A DNA stretch of 64,000 nt from Peribacillus simplex (GCF_030123325.1 NZ_CP126106.1:2508001-2572000); one strand, 5' to 3'; positions 8,122 to 17,464 are shown, counted from the stretch's first letter. The notes: generated by a model not told the origin, from the sequence alone. Translations and numbers: made by a program.

Positions 8122-10173
8122 ATGTCAAAATCCTCACTTACACTTATAGCGGGAAGCTCAAAAACAAAGGAAGCCTTACAGGAGCAACTGGAACAATTGC
8201 TTGGAGACTACGTGTATGTCAAAAGCCATTCTACCGATGAGGGAATACCTCGTTCTCTGGGAGATGGAATTATCTTGTATTCATCAGATGCCGCTTATGA
8301 TAAGAAAGAGGGAATGTATAGTGTAAATCCTGAGAGAATAATAGTTGGAAAGAGAACGGTTAATCATGAATACATTGTCAAGCTATTAAGAATACCAGCG
8401 GGTTCGGCCGTTCTTTTAGTGAATGATGATGACGATGCAACTATAAACCTTATTGAATCCTTATATCAGCTTGGTGTCGATCATGTTCAATTTATCCCTT
8501 TCAAGAAGGGGATGTTATATTATGAGAATGTCCAAATAGCCGTTTCACCAGGAGAAACTCACCTATGTCCCTCTTACATAAAAGAAGTAATCGATATAGG
8601 CGTGCGCCTTTTCGATATAACAACAATTTTGGAAGTTGTAGAATGCTGTGGTTTACACAAGGATATATCCTCGAAGATTTCAGAAAGGTATATTAGCAAT
8701 ATCATCGAATTACAACGTAAGCTGTTATATGCAGAGCGTGATGCCAAGCAGATGAGCGATCATATCCAAAATGTGTTGGGGACTGTGGATGACGGCATAT
8801 TGGTCGTTAACGAGGAAGGGCTGATAACGGTATTCAATAACCAGCTTGAAGCATTATTCCATCTTGATGCAAAAGATGTGGTCAATCAGTATCTGGAGCA
8901 TGTATTGAATCGCCGGGATATTATCGATTTCATCATGGGAAGTAATGATGAAAGCAAGTTCTTCAACATAGACGGAGTGGATGTCGTGATTTTTCGATTG
9001 CAAATGATGAAAGAAAATACAATCGTCGCAACTTTCAAAAGCGTACATCAAGCCTTCGAAATAGAAAAGGCTGCTCAAAGAGAAATGCGAAATCAAGGCT
9101 TTTATTCAAAATACCGCTTTGAAGATATTATCGGTGAGAATGAAGTAATGAAAGAGCGTAAGCAGATTGCGAAGAAACTTGCCCTGTCTGAGCATCCAAT
9201 TTTGATTCAGGGAGAGACAGGAACAGGAAAAGAGCTGTTTGCTCATGCGATTCATGAGCATTCATTGCGAAAAAACGGGCCGTTTCTAGCGGTCAACTGC
9301 AGTGCTTTAACAGAAACTTTACTTGAAAGTGAATTGTTTGGTTACGAAGAAGGGGCATTTACAGGGGCACAAAGGGGAGGCAGGAAAGGACTGTTTGAAA
9401 TGGCGGATAACGGGACTATCTTTTTGGATGAAATTGGTGACATAAGTCTCACTGTTCAATCCCATCTGCTTCGCGTTCTTCAGGAGGGTGAAATCCGCAG
9501 AATTGGCGGCAAGAGAATCATTCCCATTAATGTTAGGGTGATTACCGCGACGAATAAAAACCTTCATGATAAGATGCGGGACGGTTCATTCAGAACAGAC
9601 TTGTTTTACCGTCTGAATGTACTCAATCTTTACATACCGTCACTTAAAGAGAGAAGAGCGGATATTCCACTTTTGATAAAGCATCTCATCACAAAAAGCG
9701 GGAAGTGGGTAAAAGTAGAGCAAGACGTTCTGGAGTATTTCATGCAATACGAATGGCCCGGCAACATAAGGGAACTTAAAAGCACGATTGATTATATGCT
9801 GACGGTTTGTGAGGGGAATGTCGTGACGAAGAGTGACCTTCCGTTCATGCACGGGCATGCGGAAGACGGTGTTACGGCAGATTATCCCGTCTGTGAAAGT
9901 ATGCTGGAAATTCAGGAGCGCACTTTCATCTTGGAAGTAATCAAGCGATGCAACGATAAAGGAAAAGCGGCAAGCAGAGAACTGATTTCTGGTCAGAGTC
10001 AAGAATCGGGCTTTGTCTTGTCCCCTCAGCAAATCCGCCGCCGCTTGGATATTTTGGAAATCGAAGGATTTGTCGTCAAAGGAAGAGGAAGGGCCGGCAC
10101 CAAGATCACCGCTGAGGGAATGGAGTATTTATATTTTCTTAAGTCAAAGCATGCTATGCATGGATATAATTAG
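8122..10173 (+). CDS. Sigma-54-dependent transcriptional activator
   Basis: A 683-residue enhancer-binding protein. Residues 1-190 form an unassigned sensory region and about 205-300 a PAS-like domain. The AAA+ sigma-54 domain (about 325-560) has Walker A GETGTGK (354-360), the sigma-contacting loop GAFTGA (401-406) and Walker B FLDE (424-427). The C-terminus lacks an obvious Fis-type helix-turn-helix; instead PQQIRRRLDILEIEGFV and the following residues look like a winged helix. A TATAAT (8086-8091) precedes the gene. It is divergent from the permease/iadA operon, which has a sigma-54 promoter, so it is the likely activator, sensing a peptide or amino-acid derivative through its N-terminal region. 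Confidence 0.93.
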   Translation: MSKSSLTLIAGSSKTKEALQEQLEQLLGDYVYVKSHSTDEGIPRSLGDGIILYSSDAAYDKKEGMYSVNPERIIVGKRTVNHEYIVKLLRIPAGSAVLLVNDDDDATINLIESLYQLGVDHVQFIPFKKGMLYYENVQIAVSPGETHLCPSYIKEVIDIGVRLFDITTILEVVECCGLHKDISSKISERYISNIIELQRKLLYAERDAKQMSDHIQNVLGTVDDGILVVNEEGLITVFNNQLEALFHLDAKDVVNQYLEHVLNRRDIIDFIMGSNDESKFFNIDGVDVVIFRLQMMKENTIVATFKSVHQAFEIEKAAQREMRNQGFYSKYRFEDIIGENEVMKERKQIAKKLALSEHPILIQGETGTGKELFAHAIHEHSLRKNGPFLAVNCSALTETLLESELFGYEEGAFTGAQRGGRKGLFEMADNGTIFLDEIGDISLTVQSHLLRVLQEGEIRRIGGKRIIPINVRVITATNKNLHDKMRDGSFRTDLFYRLNVLNLYIPSLKERRADIPLLIKHLITKSGKWVKVEQDVLEYFMQYEWPGNIRELKSTIDYMLTVCEGNVVTKSDLPFMHGHAEDGVTADYPVCESMLEIQERTFILEVIKRCNDKGKAASRELISGQSQESGFVLSPQQIRRRLDILEIEGFVVKGRGRAGTKITAEGMEYLYFLKSKHAMHGYN

Positions 10174-10620
10174 TCACTATGCGGACCATGTCATGCAATA
10201 TTACAACAGTGAAAATGGCAGCGTTGTTGTCATGGGGGACGGTTCGCAACCTTTTGATGTAGAGGAAGTCCGTAACATCATGAAACAGTACCTCAGCCGA
10301 CCCTATGTATGGGGAGGCAGGACACCAGCAGCAGGAGGATTTGACTGCAGTGGCTGCTGGAATGTGCTTTTGCACAGGTAGGCATGGATATGTACGGGAC
10401 AGCTCAATCGCAGTACAACAAACAAAGCCGGTGTCTGAAGACCAAATAAAACTGGGTGACCTCGTATTTTTCTCCACCTATAAGCCAGGGGGCTTCGCAC
10501 GTTGGCATGTATGTGGGGAACGGTCAATTTATCAATGCCAATAGCAGTGGTGGTACTTCTTATTCGTCCGTTGAAGAATGGAAAAACTTATATCCCTTCC
10601 TAGGTTTTAGACGGATCTAG
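10151..10620 (+). pseudogene. NlpC/P60 cell-wall hydrolase remnant (CwlT-like C-terminal domain)
   Basis: Three frames together reconstruct an NlpC/P60 gamma-DL-endopeptidase domain: RPYVWGGRTPAAGGFDCSG in one frame with the catalytic Cys, then AQVGMDMYGTAQSQYN in a second, LGDLVFFSTYKPG in the next, and HVGMYVGNGQFINANSSGG after another shift. Frameshifts fall near 10351, 10420 and 10490. The N-terminal half expected for a full CwlT-type conjugation hydrolase is missing. The remnant starts inside the last codons of the sigma-54 activator gene, marking an edge between core and transferred DNA. The next gene continues the conjugative-element theme. Confidence 0.85.
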
Positions 10621-10637
10621 AAATGAGGGTGCAGGGC

Positions 10638-11210
10638 ATGGAGCCAACCCAAAAGAAAAATCTATTATGCTTAATGATGGTATTGGTCGCTGCTGCTTTG
10701 GTTATTATGTACATTTTTAGTTTGCGGTCACAGCTGCAAGAAGTTAGAGCCAACCAGGGGAACTATGAAGAACAGATTCAATCCCTATTCTCTATTCAAA
10801 ACACGGATGCCTTAAAGATGAATCGTGAGTTTCTCGAAAGCTTTTCCACCTATCAAACCACTGCCGTACGATATAAAAAGGTTGAACCATTCATGACTGA
10901 TCAAGGGTTCAAAGCGACCCACCCTTCCGGAACAGAACTTCCGGATTCGGAAGAATCTGTGAAGTCGTCCATGATGGGCCTGAGGCCATTTGAATATCAG
11001 ACCTCTAAAACGGAAGCTGAATTTTTAAATGAATCTAAACTTACGACTGAATTTGATCATGTGGCTGCAACCGACATGGTTATCGTTAAAACCTCGCTTA
11101 TTTTTGTGAAAGAGCAAGGCTGGAAGGTTGATGAATGTGAGAAAATCTATACTCAAAAATATATTTTATTAATTTATATGTATAAAAGAATAATAGCTTG
11201 GGAATCATAA
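10638..11210 (+). CDS. Membrane-anchored protein, possibly conjugation accessory (YddI position)
   Basis: A 190-residue protein with one N-terminal membrane helix (about residues 8-28) and an extracytoplasmic domain. The ATG at 10638 is preferred because GAGGG lies just upstream. In ICEBs1-type elements a small membrane protein (YddI) follows the CwlT hydrolase; this gene follows a CwlT-like remnant in the same order. The family assignment therefore comes from context, not from recognised motifs. The C-terminus from about EKIYTQKYILL is hydrophobic and unlike the preceding part, and may be altered by decay. Confidence 0.55.
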   Translation: MEPTQKKNLLCLMMVLVAAALVIMYIFSLRSQLQEVRANQGNYEEQIQSLFSIQNTDALKMNREFLESFSTYQTTAVRYKKVEPFMTDQGFKATHPSGTELPDSEESVKSSMMGLRPFEYQTSKTEAEFLNESKLTTEFDHVAATDMVIVKTSLIFVKEQGWKVDECEKIYTQKYILLIYMYKRIIAWES

Positions 11211-11506
11211 AGATAAAGAAGTTTGATAAAGGGGTAAGTGTTAAGAGAAAGCAAATTAACGTTTCCTGATCGGTTTGAACTAAACTCTTATCTTACCTAT
11301 TTGATCCATCAATTTTATGATAATGATCTTAATCAGTCTAAAGCTAGAATGGTATAGATTAACGATTAAATAAACTGAAAGAATAATTATTTGAGATGAA
11401 TTAAAAAATTCTTGTTTAGAGGCCATAACTGAAGGTTTTAATAAGTTTACGCTTTAAGATGTGATTTCATTGGCTAAAAATACCATGAAACTACTGAATA
11501 AAATAT
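11211..11506. other. AT-rich stretch, possible tiny frame
   Basis: A 39-codon frame begins with GTG at about 11240 after AAAGGGG and ends in TAG near 11356. It resembles the start of a longer cytosolic protein cut short. No homology was recognised and no other feature was seen before the promoter at 11507. Confidence 0.25.
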
Positions 11507-11535
11507 TTGAATAGTCTGAAAACTTTTGGTATAAT
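11507..11535 (+). promoter_or_regulatory. Sigma-A-type promoter for the IDEAL-domain gene
   Basis: TTGAAT (11507-11512), a 17-base spacer, then a perfect TATAAT (11530-11535). Transcription would begin near 11542, just before the AAGGAG ribosome site. This excludes translation from the TTG at 11507 and supports the ATG at 11564. Confidence 0.8.
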
Positions 11536-11563
11536 AGAAAAAAGGTCAAGGAGTTGGTTTCCT

Positions 11564-11761
11564 ATGGAAAGGAATTTGGTTAATACACCACCACAACCTG
11601 AAGTAAACGTCATGGATTCTGAATTTGCTGAAATGGTGTTAAACAAAGCCCTTCGTAATTTCAGAAAAGAGCAAATCCGAAAAGAGATTGACCAGTCTTT
11701 ACAGGATCAAAACAAAGAAGAATTCCTACGATTAACTGAGGAATTAAAAAACATTTCTTAA
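11564..11761 (+). CDS. IDEAL domain-containing small protein
   Basis: A 65-residue protein whose C-terminal part (VLNKALRNFRKEQIRKEID followed by QSLQDQNKEEFLRLTEEL) is an IDEAL domain, the short Firmicute module also found at the end of YpiB and in ComK-related contexts. The start at 11564 follows AAGGAG and a clear promoter. The domain is a helical protein-interaction module and its partners here are unknown. It stands alone between transferred remnants and ends before a strong terminator. Confidence 0.8.
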   Translation: MERNLVNTPPQPEVNVMDSEFAEMVLNKALRNFRKEQIRKEIDQSLQDQNKEEFLRLTEELKNIS

Positions 11762-11832
11762 AGCGTTGTATTATATATCGAGATGATTTTGAAATGAACT
11801 TAACATAATCGTAATTTTAAGAAGGACGCCAA

Positions 11833-11872
11833 AACGCCAATCCCATATCTATCAAGGGATTGGCGTTTATTT
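11833..11872 (+). terminator. Rho-independent terminator
   Basis: AACGCCAATCCC (11833-11844) pairs perfectly with GGGATTGGCGTT (11856-11867), with an 11-base loop and a T-rich tail. It ends the IDEAL-domain transcript. Confidence 0.8.
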
Positions 11873-12246
11873 GATTTTTATCGATTAAGCACAATTTTAA
11901 ACATTGTTGATTTATCAACATTTTGGGCTTCTGAAGAAGCCTAGCTGCTGTATAAAATAGGGTTTTATGCAATCTCTTCTTTCACTAAAGTGCCCGATTA
12001 CGGAATAAGGATAACATATTTCTTTGTCTACCTATTTTACATAATGTGATGTTTTAGGTACTGAAAAAGGATTTTCAATCGAAGATCCTTTTATGTTGGT
12101 TATTGAATTAATGCACTCGTTAGTCACTCACTATAGAAAATGTAAGTAAATATTTCCCATAATTCTGATTATTTCATGTATAATGAACATAGAAAATTCA
12201 CCATTGTTTTGTCAGCAATACTGTTGAATATGAAGGAGTGGCAATA
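11873..12246. other. AT-rich intergenic stretch
   Basis: No gene is seen. It contains the terminator-like hairpin at 12065-12092 and the untranslated leader of the next gene, including an AAGGAG ribosome site at 12233-12238. Confidence 0.4.
12065..12092 (+). terminator. Terminator-like hairpin
   Basis: AAAAGGATTTTC (12065-12076) pairs with GAAGATCCTTTT (12081-12092), with one wobble pair and a 4-base loop, ending in TTTT. No gene lies immediately upstream on the plus strand, so it may be a relic of a deleted gene. Confidence 0.5.
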
Positions 12247-12699
12247 TTGGAAAGGAAAAAAATCTTCTATTGGATAATCCCGATTTTGTTAATTGTCTTT
12301 ATAGGTAATGCTGTGTACGCTGCAGAACAACAAGAAACTAAAGATAAACAATCTTCTGCATTAAAGGGGCAATTCTACCTTGAAGACGTAGTGAAAATTT
12401 ATGTACCATCTACATATAATGTTGATCAACCAATTGATAATACTCCATATGTTAACAAGTCGTTGGAGGAATTCTCGAAAATGTTTGGAGGAGCAACAGC
12501 CGTCGATGGAACAGGATCATGGCTATCTGATGATAATCAGCTGATTAAAGAGAAAGTAACGATTGTCTATAGCTTTGCAGAAGATTTGGACAAGAAAAAA
12601 ATTAATAAAGTAGTTAACTATGCTAAATCTCTAAAGGAAGAGATGAAACAATCATCAGTGTCTCTTGAAGTGAATGGGAAGATGTACTTTATTGAATAA
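12247..12699 (+). CDS. Small secreted protein of unknown function
   Basis: A 150-residue protein with a typical signal peptide (basic MERKKIFYW, hydrophobic core, cleavage near VYAAEQ). The mature part carries KMFGGATAVDGTGSW followed by a KEKVTIVYSF strand. I associate this pattern (FGG-T, G-W, then an E-rich strand) with small Bacillus proteins of unknown function. The TTG at 12247 is chosen because the GTG at 12238 lies inside the AAGGAG ribosome site. No partner gene is adjacent, and a hairpin terminator follows directly. Confidence 0.6.
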   Translation: MERKKIFYWIIPILLIVFIGNAVYAAEQQETKDKQSSALKGQFYLEDVVKIYVPSTYNVDQPIDNTPYVNKSLEEFSKMFGGATAVDGTGSWLSDDNQLIKEKVTIVYSFAEDLDKKKINKVVNYAKSLKEEMKQSSVSLEVNGKMYFIE

Positions 12700-12709
12700 A
12701 TGATGTAAA

Positions 12710-12736
12710 AAGCCTAGAGATAAAATCTCTAGGCTT
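12710..12736 (+). terminator. Hairpin terminator after the secreted protein
   Basis: AAGCCTAGAGAT (12710-12721) pairs perfectly with ATCTCTAGGCTT (12725-12736) around AAA. The tail is CGTCTC rather than a U-run, so termination may be weak. Group II introns of some classes insert just after such hairpins, and an intron-like fragment begins shortly downstream. Confidence 0.65.
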
Positions 12737-12749
12737 CGTCTCTTTGCTT

Positions 12750-12925
12750 CCTGCGTGCCCAGCAAGCCGTTAATAGCTAGTTGGCGAAAGTCCAACCCAG
12801 TAAGTGCCAAGACGCTCGGTAGCTGAAACGCAGCTGGTGAAGAAATCCTAAGGTTGAAGCCCTGTGACAAAGTAACTCTCTTTAAGGGGGGAATACTAGC
12901 TAATACAAAGTTATGTGCTTATTCA
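12750..12925 (+). mobile_element. Group II intron 5'-end fragment (ribozyme domain I)
   Basis: The sequence from about 12750 has the look of a bacterial group II intron 5' end: GTGCCCAGCAAGCCG, then GGCGAAAGTCC, AGTAAGTGCC and AAGGTTGAAGCCCTGTGAC. No reverse transcriptase, domain V or 3' splice site follows, and it runs into a dispersed repeat at 12934. It appears to be a truncated relic of a different intron class from the complete one at 24235. The call rests on remembered conserved segments, not a structure calculation. Confidence 0.5.
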
Positions 12926-12933
12926 AGAAAAGG

Positions 12934-12980
12934 GAGTTGCGTTGGCAGCTCTTAAGGAGCTAACGGGGCAGGTTTGATGA
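12934..12980 (+). repeat. Dispersed hairpin repeat, copy 1
   Basis: A stem-loop GAGTTGC/GCAGCTC (12934-12951) is followed after seven bases by CTAACGGGGCAGGTTTG. This matches the terminator stem plus GGGGCAG-loop hairpin arrangement seen at 20744-20798 and 35134-35190. The T-run after the first stem is degraded. Confidence 0.6.
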
Positions 12981-13343
12981 AGAAGATGCTAACGTGGTTT
13001 GGCTTTCCTAAATCCTTTGCATCATATTCTGCCGTTCCCGATAGAATTCGATGATGTTTCTCCCTAGCATCGTGAACTCCTCTTTTTAACTCTCTCAATG
13101 GAATCTTATTTGATAATGAAAACCCCAATTTATAAAAATGTATTTAAGTCTTTTTTACTAAAATTCGCATGGAGAATGCATTTTTTAGAACATTCAAAAG
13201 AAAGATAGGTAGAAAGAAATGTGAAATAACCCCAATAGCAATCCAATAGAAAGGCAATTAATATTATTATATGAATCTTTTGAATTTTTAGAAAGGGGTA
13301 TTTTTTTCGTGAATCTTCTATTAACTAAGAAAGTAGGGAACTT
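12981..13343. other. AT-rich leader region of the subtilase gene
   Basis: No gene was found. The region before the protease start is AT-rich with several -10-like stretches but no convincing -35/-10 pair. A GAAAGGGG motif at about 13290 is not followed by a usable frame. Confidence 0.4.
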
Positions 13344-16300
13344 ATGAAAATTCATTCATTCATTAAACGAACAGCGGCGATTACGCTGTCAGCTGGCTTG
13401 CTGCTATCATCAGCAAACACGCCTTTCATTCCTTATGCAAATGCAGCGAACATAAAGGCAGAAGATGTCTTGGCTTCGTTGACAAGTGAACAACGAAAAG
13501 CGTTAAATAAACTTGAAATGACAGATAATGTCGGATTGCAGGGATTTAAAATGGAAGAGTTAAAAAAGGATAAAGAAATCTCGGTCATCGTCCAGTTTAA
13601 ATCAAAGCCGGGAAAAGTTGCAGTCTTGGATGCGAATGTAAAAGGAAAGGAGCTTTCTAAAAAACAAGCGGATGATCAAGTAGAAAAGGAACATGCTCAG
13701 TTTAATAAAGACATTCAATCGATTCTTCCATCTACTAATCTTAGAAGTAAGAAAACAGGCCATAAAATCACTTCTACCTTTAAAACTGTTTATAACGGGG
13801 TAGCTATGAAGCTGCCAGCTAATCAGGTAGAGCAGCTTTTACAATCCGAAGTCGTAAAAGCAGTATATAAAGATGTAGAATTTAAGGTCGATCCGATCGC
13901 CATGGGAGAGCAATCAGCCCCTGGTACATCCGTTGAAAGTATTCCATATTTAAAAATTGATCAGTTGCACAATGAAGGTATTACAGGAAAAGGAATCAAA
14001 GTTGGGGTTCTTGATACAGGGATTGACTACAACCACCCTGATTTGAAGGATGCCTATAAGGGCGGTTACGATTTAGTTGATCAAGATAATGATCCAATGG
14101 AGGCAACGTACAAGGAATGGCAAGCGTCGGGGCAACCAGAATTTAGCTGGTCCGGTTCTTCGTATTATACTTCCCATGGAACACATGTCGCAGGTACCAT
14201 TGCTGGACAAGGAACGAATGCAGAGGTTTCCGTGAAAGGTGTGGCTCCTGATGTGGATTTATATGCGTATCGTGTTCTTGGACCATATGGCTCAGGATCA
14301 TCCGAAGGGGTCATTGCAGGTATAGAAAAAGCTGTAAACGATGGCATGGATGTTATCAACCTTTCCCTCGGATCGGACATCAATGATCCTTATGATCCAA
14401 CCAGTACTGCCATTAACTATGCTGTCCTTAATGATGTAACAGCAGTTGTAGCAGCTGGAAATGCAGGGTCAGATGATTATACATTAGGTTCACCTGGCTC
14501 AGCAGCACTTGCTTTGACAGTCGGGGCGAGTGATGTGCCGATGGCGGTTTCTACTTTCAATGGAAAAATCGGAAATAAAGGTTCGATCGAACTTGTTAGT
14601 TTGGCACGCCACTATTCAGACCAATTTAAGGAATGGGAAGGAAAATCCTATGAGGTAGTGAATGTCGGTTTAGGAAAGGGCTCTGATTATTCCGGCAAGG
14701 ATGTAAAAGGGAAAATTGCACTTGTGGAACGCGGAGAATTCGCCTTAGCGGAAAAGGTCAGCAATGCGAAACAAAATGGAGCAGCCGCCGTTCTTCTTTA
14801 TAACAATGTGGAAGGGCAGATTAATGCAAATCTTGGTGAGTCCGTTGACTTTGTGCCGTCATTTTCTTTAACAAACGAAGCGGGAGAAAGCATTAAAGCA
14901 CAGATACAAGCAGGTGAAGCGAATTTTACGTTCTCCAAATACGCGGATAAACAGACAGAAGGTGACCACTTAGCGGACTTTAGCTCAAGAGGCCCGGCAA
15001 GAGAAACATACGATATGAAGCCAGAAGTGACAGCACCGGGAGTAAGTGTTCTCTCAACAATCCCTTCTTATATGGTGGACGCTGAACATCAAGAAAACTA
15101 TCAATATGCATATTCAAGATATTCCGGAACATCTATGGCTACTCCTCATACAGCGGGGATTGCAGCACTCATGCTTCAAGCGAATCCGCAATTAGAGCCG
15201 GAAGATATTAAAGCCGTTCTAATGAATACGGCAGATCCTCTCAACGGAGACTACAGTGTATTTGAAGTTGGAGCAGGAAGAGTTGATCCATACCAAGCTG
15301 TGTATAGTGGAACAAGCTTCAAAATTAACGATAAAACATTTGTGCCAGGTGCTGAGGAATTAATCAAGGTAAAAGAATTGACGGGCGGACTCAGCTTTGA
15401 TGTTCACTATGCAGATAAAAAGCTAAATCTAAAAAAATCAATCACTATTGAAAATAATGATAAAGTAAACAAGACATTCAGTGTCACTGTAACTGAAACG
15501 AATGGTTCAAATAGTTTGAAGGAAAACGGAGTGGAGCTGGATATTCCAAGCAAAATTTCCGTAAATAGTGAAGACTTCAAAAAAGTAACGGCACGTTTGC
15601 TTATTCCTAAGAAAGCAAAGGATGGAATGTACGAAGGCAATATTACATTAACAAACAATACGAATTCATCAGAGCAGTATCGTATTCCTTTCAGCTTCCG
15701 AACAATGAAAGATGGGTTTAATAAGGTTGGACTACTAAATCCTGCCTATTCCCCAAGTTATTTAAACCAAGTAGGATGGGATCCTATGCGTACTCCATTT
15801 GTATTTGCTGATTTTAACCTTCGTGCACCAATGGAAAAAATGGATGTCGTTCTTCAAGATGGCAAAACAGGAAAGGACCTCGGGTTGGTCGGAACAATAA
15901 ATTTAGAAAACGCTTATGACAATGTAGATTATGGATTAAATGCATTTAATGGAACTTATTATGAGTTTACAGGAAACTCAAAACAGCCCATTTCGGAAGA
16001 AGGAAGTTATGTGCAACCGGGACATTACAAGTTGAAATTCATTGGTACAGGTACTTCCGGTAAGGTTACAACTGAAACGCAGCATTTGTTCATCGATCTC
16101 GATGCACCGAGCTTCAAAAGTTCACTTGATGGAAAATCTCCATTTATTGAATATAAGCCAGGTCAAGAAACATATCCATTCGAAATTCAAATCACAGATC
16201 CAACCGTTGACGAACTAAAGAAATTGGGCGTAAATATCAATCAATCATCGAACTCAATGGTGTTTTACTGGGGTCAATCGGGTTTCCCATCTACGCCAAT

Positions 16301-17423
16301 TCCAATGGATAAAGAAGGAAAGTTTGTTGAAGAAATCGCCATGGATAAATCCATTCCAGCACTTCAATTCCGCATGAATGGACATGATATGGCAGGAAAC
16401 AAACCAGCTACAAAGCAATATTACTTTGTAAAAGAAGGTACACCTGTCGCGTATGCTATTGGAGAAAAATATGAGGTGAAAACAGGCGATACGGTAAAAG
16501 CAACGCTATCATTAGATAACCTTAACGCAGTGTCAAAGGCGGAATGGAATTTCAATGGTGATGGAGGCCATGACGGTGGTTTAGTTAGTATAGAGTTAGT
16601 TGATGCCAAGCTTCACAGTGAGTTTTCGGACAAAGCCTCTTTAACGATTAAAGACAATATCGTTACTGTCCAATTTAATGAAGAAAGTAAAGCATTAGAA
16701 CATGCAAAAGTAGTTGAGGTTACCTTAAAGGTGCAGGATGATCAATATACCCTTGGAGCAGCCATTAATCCGATTGTGAGCGTAACTGATGCTAATAATC
16801 AGACAAGCAGTGTGTTAAACTCTGATTTAAGTTGGAAGGTTAACCCTCAATTCTCAATGGCTAGAGGTTATGTCACTCCGCAAGGATTTAAAAATGAAGA
16901 TGGTACTGTTACAGAGAAAAGGGATTGGAGCAAGGTTGGCGGTACAGTGAAAATCTTTGATTCACAAGGAAATGAGTTCGATGCGACATCAACGGTAGAA
17001 GAAAATGGACAATATGTATTCAACAAGCTGCCGTTAAGCACAAATGCCTTCACGATTGAAATGAAAGTCCCAGGCCACTTTGTCACGAAAGAAAAACTAA
17101 ATTCTGGTATAGGTTTTGAGCACGATGGTGAGTTATACGGTCAAAATCGCTGGATACCTGCCCTTGATATTACAGCAGGTGATGTTAACCAGGACAATGT
17201 CATTGATGTTCTAGATGCGATCGAAATTCAAAATGCTTGGAAAACAAAGAAGCGTGCAGCCGATATCACCTTTGATGGAATGGTTGATGCCAAAGATATG
17301 AAATATGTTCAAACAAACTATCTCAAGCAAAATGAGCATGTTGAGGATGCCCCAAAACCAAAGAAGAAGTATAAAGGTAAGACATTAGAATCAATTTTAG
17401 TTGAGTTGGGAATACAGCCATAA
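13344..17423 (+). CDS. Large secreted S8 subtilisin-like protease with dockerin-like C-terminus
   Basis: A 1359-residue secreted serine protease of the Vpr/minor extracellular protease type. The signal peptide ends near ANAAN (residue 35) and an I9-type propeptide spans about 70-185. The catalytic triad is Asp224 (GVLDTGID), His278 (SHGTHVAG) and Ser597 (GTSMATPHTAG), with a PA domain inserted at about 430-530. Beyond the protease lie several beta-sandwich modules, and residues about 1277-1330 hold two calcium-loop repeats (GDVNQDNVIDVLDAIEI and DITFDGMVDAKDM) like a type I dockerin. It is much longer than B. subtilis Vpr (about 800 residues). An NprR-like regulator gene lies just downstream, and quorum control of proteases is known for that family. 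Confidence 0.92.
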   Translation: MKIHSFIKRTAAITLSAGLLLSSANTPFIPYANAANIKAEDVLASLTSEQRKALNKLEMTDNVGLQGFKMEELKKDKEISVIVQFKSKPGKVAVLDANVKGKELSKKQADDQVEKEHAQFNKDIQSILPSTNLRSKKTGHKITSTFKTVYNGVAMKLPANQVEQLLQSEVVKAVYKDVEFKVDPIAMGEQSAPGTSVESIPYLKIDQLHNEGITGKGIKVGVLDTGIDYNHPDLKDAYKGGYDLVDQDNDPMEATYKEWQASGQPEFSWSGSSYYTSHGTHVAGTIAGQGTNAEVSVKGVAPDVDLYAYRVLGPYGSGSSEGVIAGIEKAVNDGMDVINLSLGSDINDPYDPTSTAINYAVLNDVTAVVAAGNAGSDDYTLGSPGSAALALTVGASDVPMAVSTFNGKIGNKGSIELVSLARHYSDQFKEWEGKSYEVVNVGLGKGSDYSGKDVKGKIALVERGEFALAEKVSNAKQNGAAAVLLYNNVEGQINANLGESVDFVPSFSLTNEAGESIKAQIQAGEANFTFSKYADKQTEGDHLADFSSRGPARETYDMKPEVTAPGVSVLSTIPSYMVDAEHQENYQYAYSRYSGTSMATPHTAGIAALMLQANPQLEPEDIKAVLMNTADPLNGDYSVFEVGAGRVDPYQAVYSGTSFKINDKTFVPGAEELIKVKELTGGLSFDVHYADKKLNLKKSITIENNDKVNKTFSVTVTETNGSNSLKENGVELDIPSKISVNSEDFKKVTARLLIPKKAKDGMYEGNITLTNNTNSSEQYRIPFSFRTMKDGFNKVGLLNPAYSPSYLNQVGWDPMRTPFVFADFNLRAPMEKMDVVLQDGKTGKDLGLVGTINLENAYDNVDYGLNAFNGTYYEFTGNSKQPISEEGSYVQPGHYKLKFIGTGTSGKVTTETQHLFIDLDAPSFKSSLDGKSPFIEYKPGQETYPFEIQITDPTVDELKKLGVNINQSSNSMVFYWGQSGFPSTPIPMDKEGKFVEEIAMDKSIPALQFRMNGHDMAGNKPATKQYYFVKEGTPVAYAIGEKYEVKTGDTVKATLSLDNLNAVSKAEWNFNGDGGHDGGLVSIELVDAKLHSEFSDKASLTIKDNIVTVQFNEESKALEHAKVVEVTLKVQDDQYTLGAAINPIVSVTDANNQTSSVLNSDLSWKVNPQFSMARGYVTPQGFKNEDGTVTEKRDWSKVGGTVKIFDSQGNEFDATSTVEENGQYVFNKLPLSTNAFTIEMKVPGHFVTKEKLNSGIGFEHDGELYGQNRWIPALDITAGDVNQDNVIDVLDAIEIQNAWKTKKRAADITFDGMVDAKDMKYVQTNYLKQNEHVEDAPKPKKKYKGKTLESILVELGIQP

Positions 17424-17430
17424 ATATTAA

Positions 17431-17464
17431 AAAACACGATGAAAGCTTAATTTCATCGTGTTTT
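17431..17464. terminator. Bidirectional rho-independent terminator
   Basis: AAAACACGATGAAA (17431-17444) and TTTCATCGTGTTTT (17451-17464) form a perfect 14-bp stem with a 6-base loop. Its A-start and T-end suit both strands. It ends the protease transcript. Confidence 0.85.
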
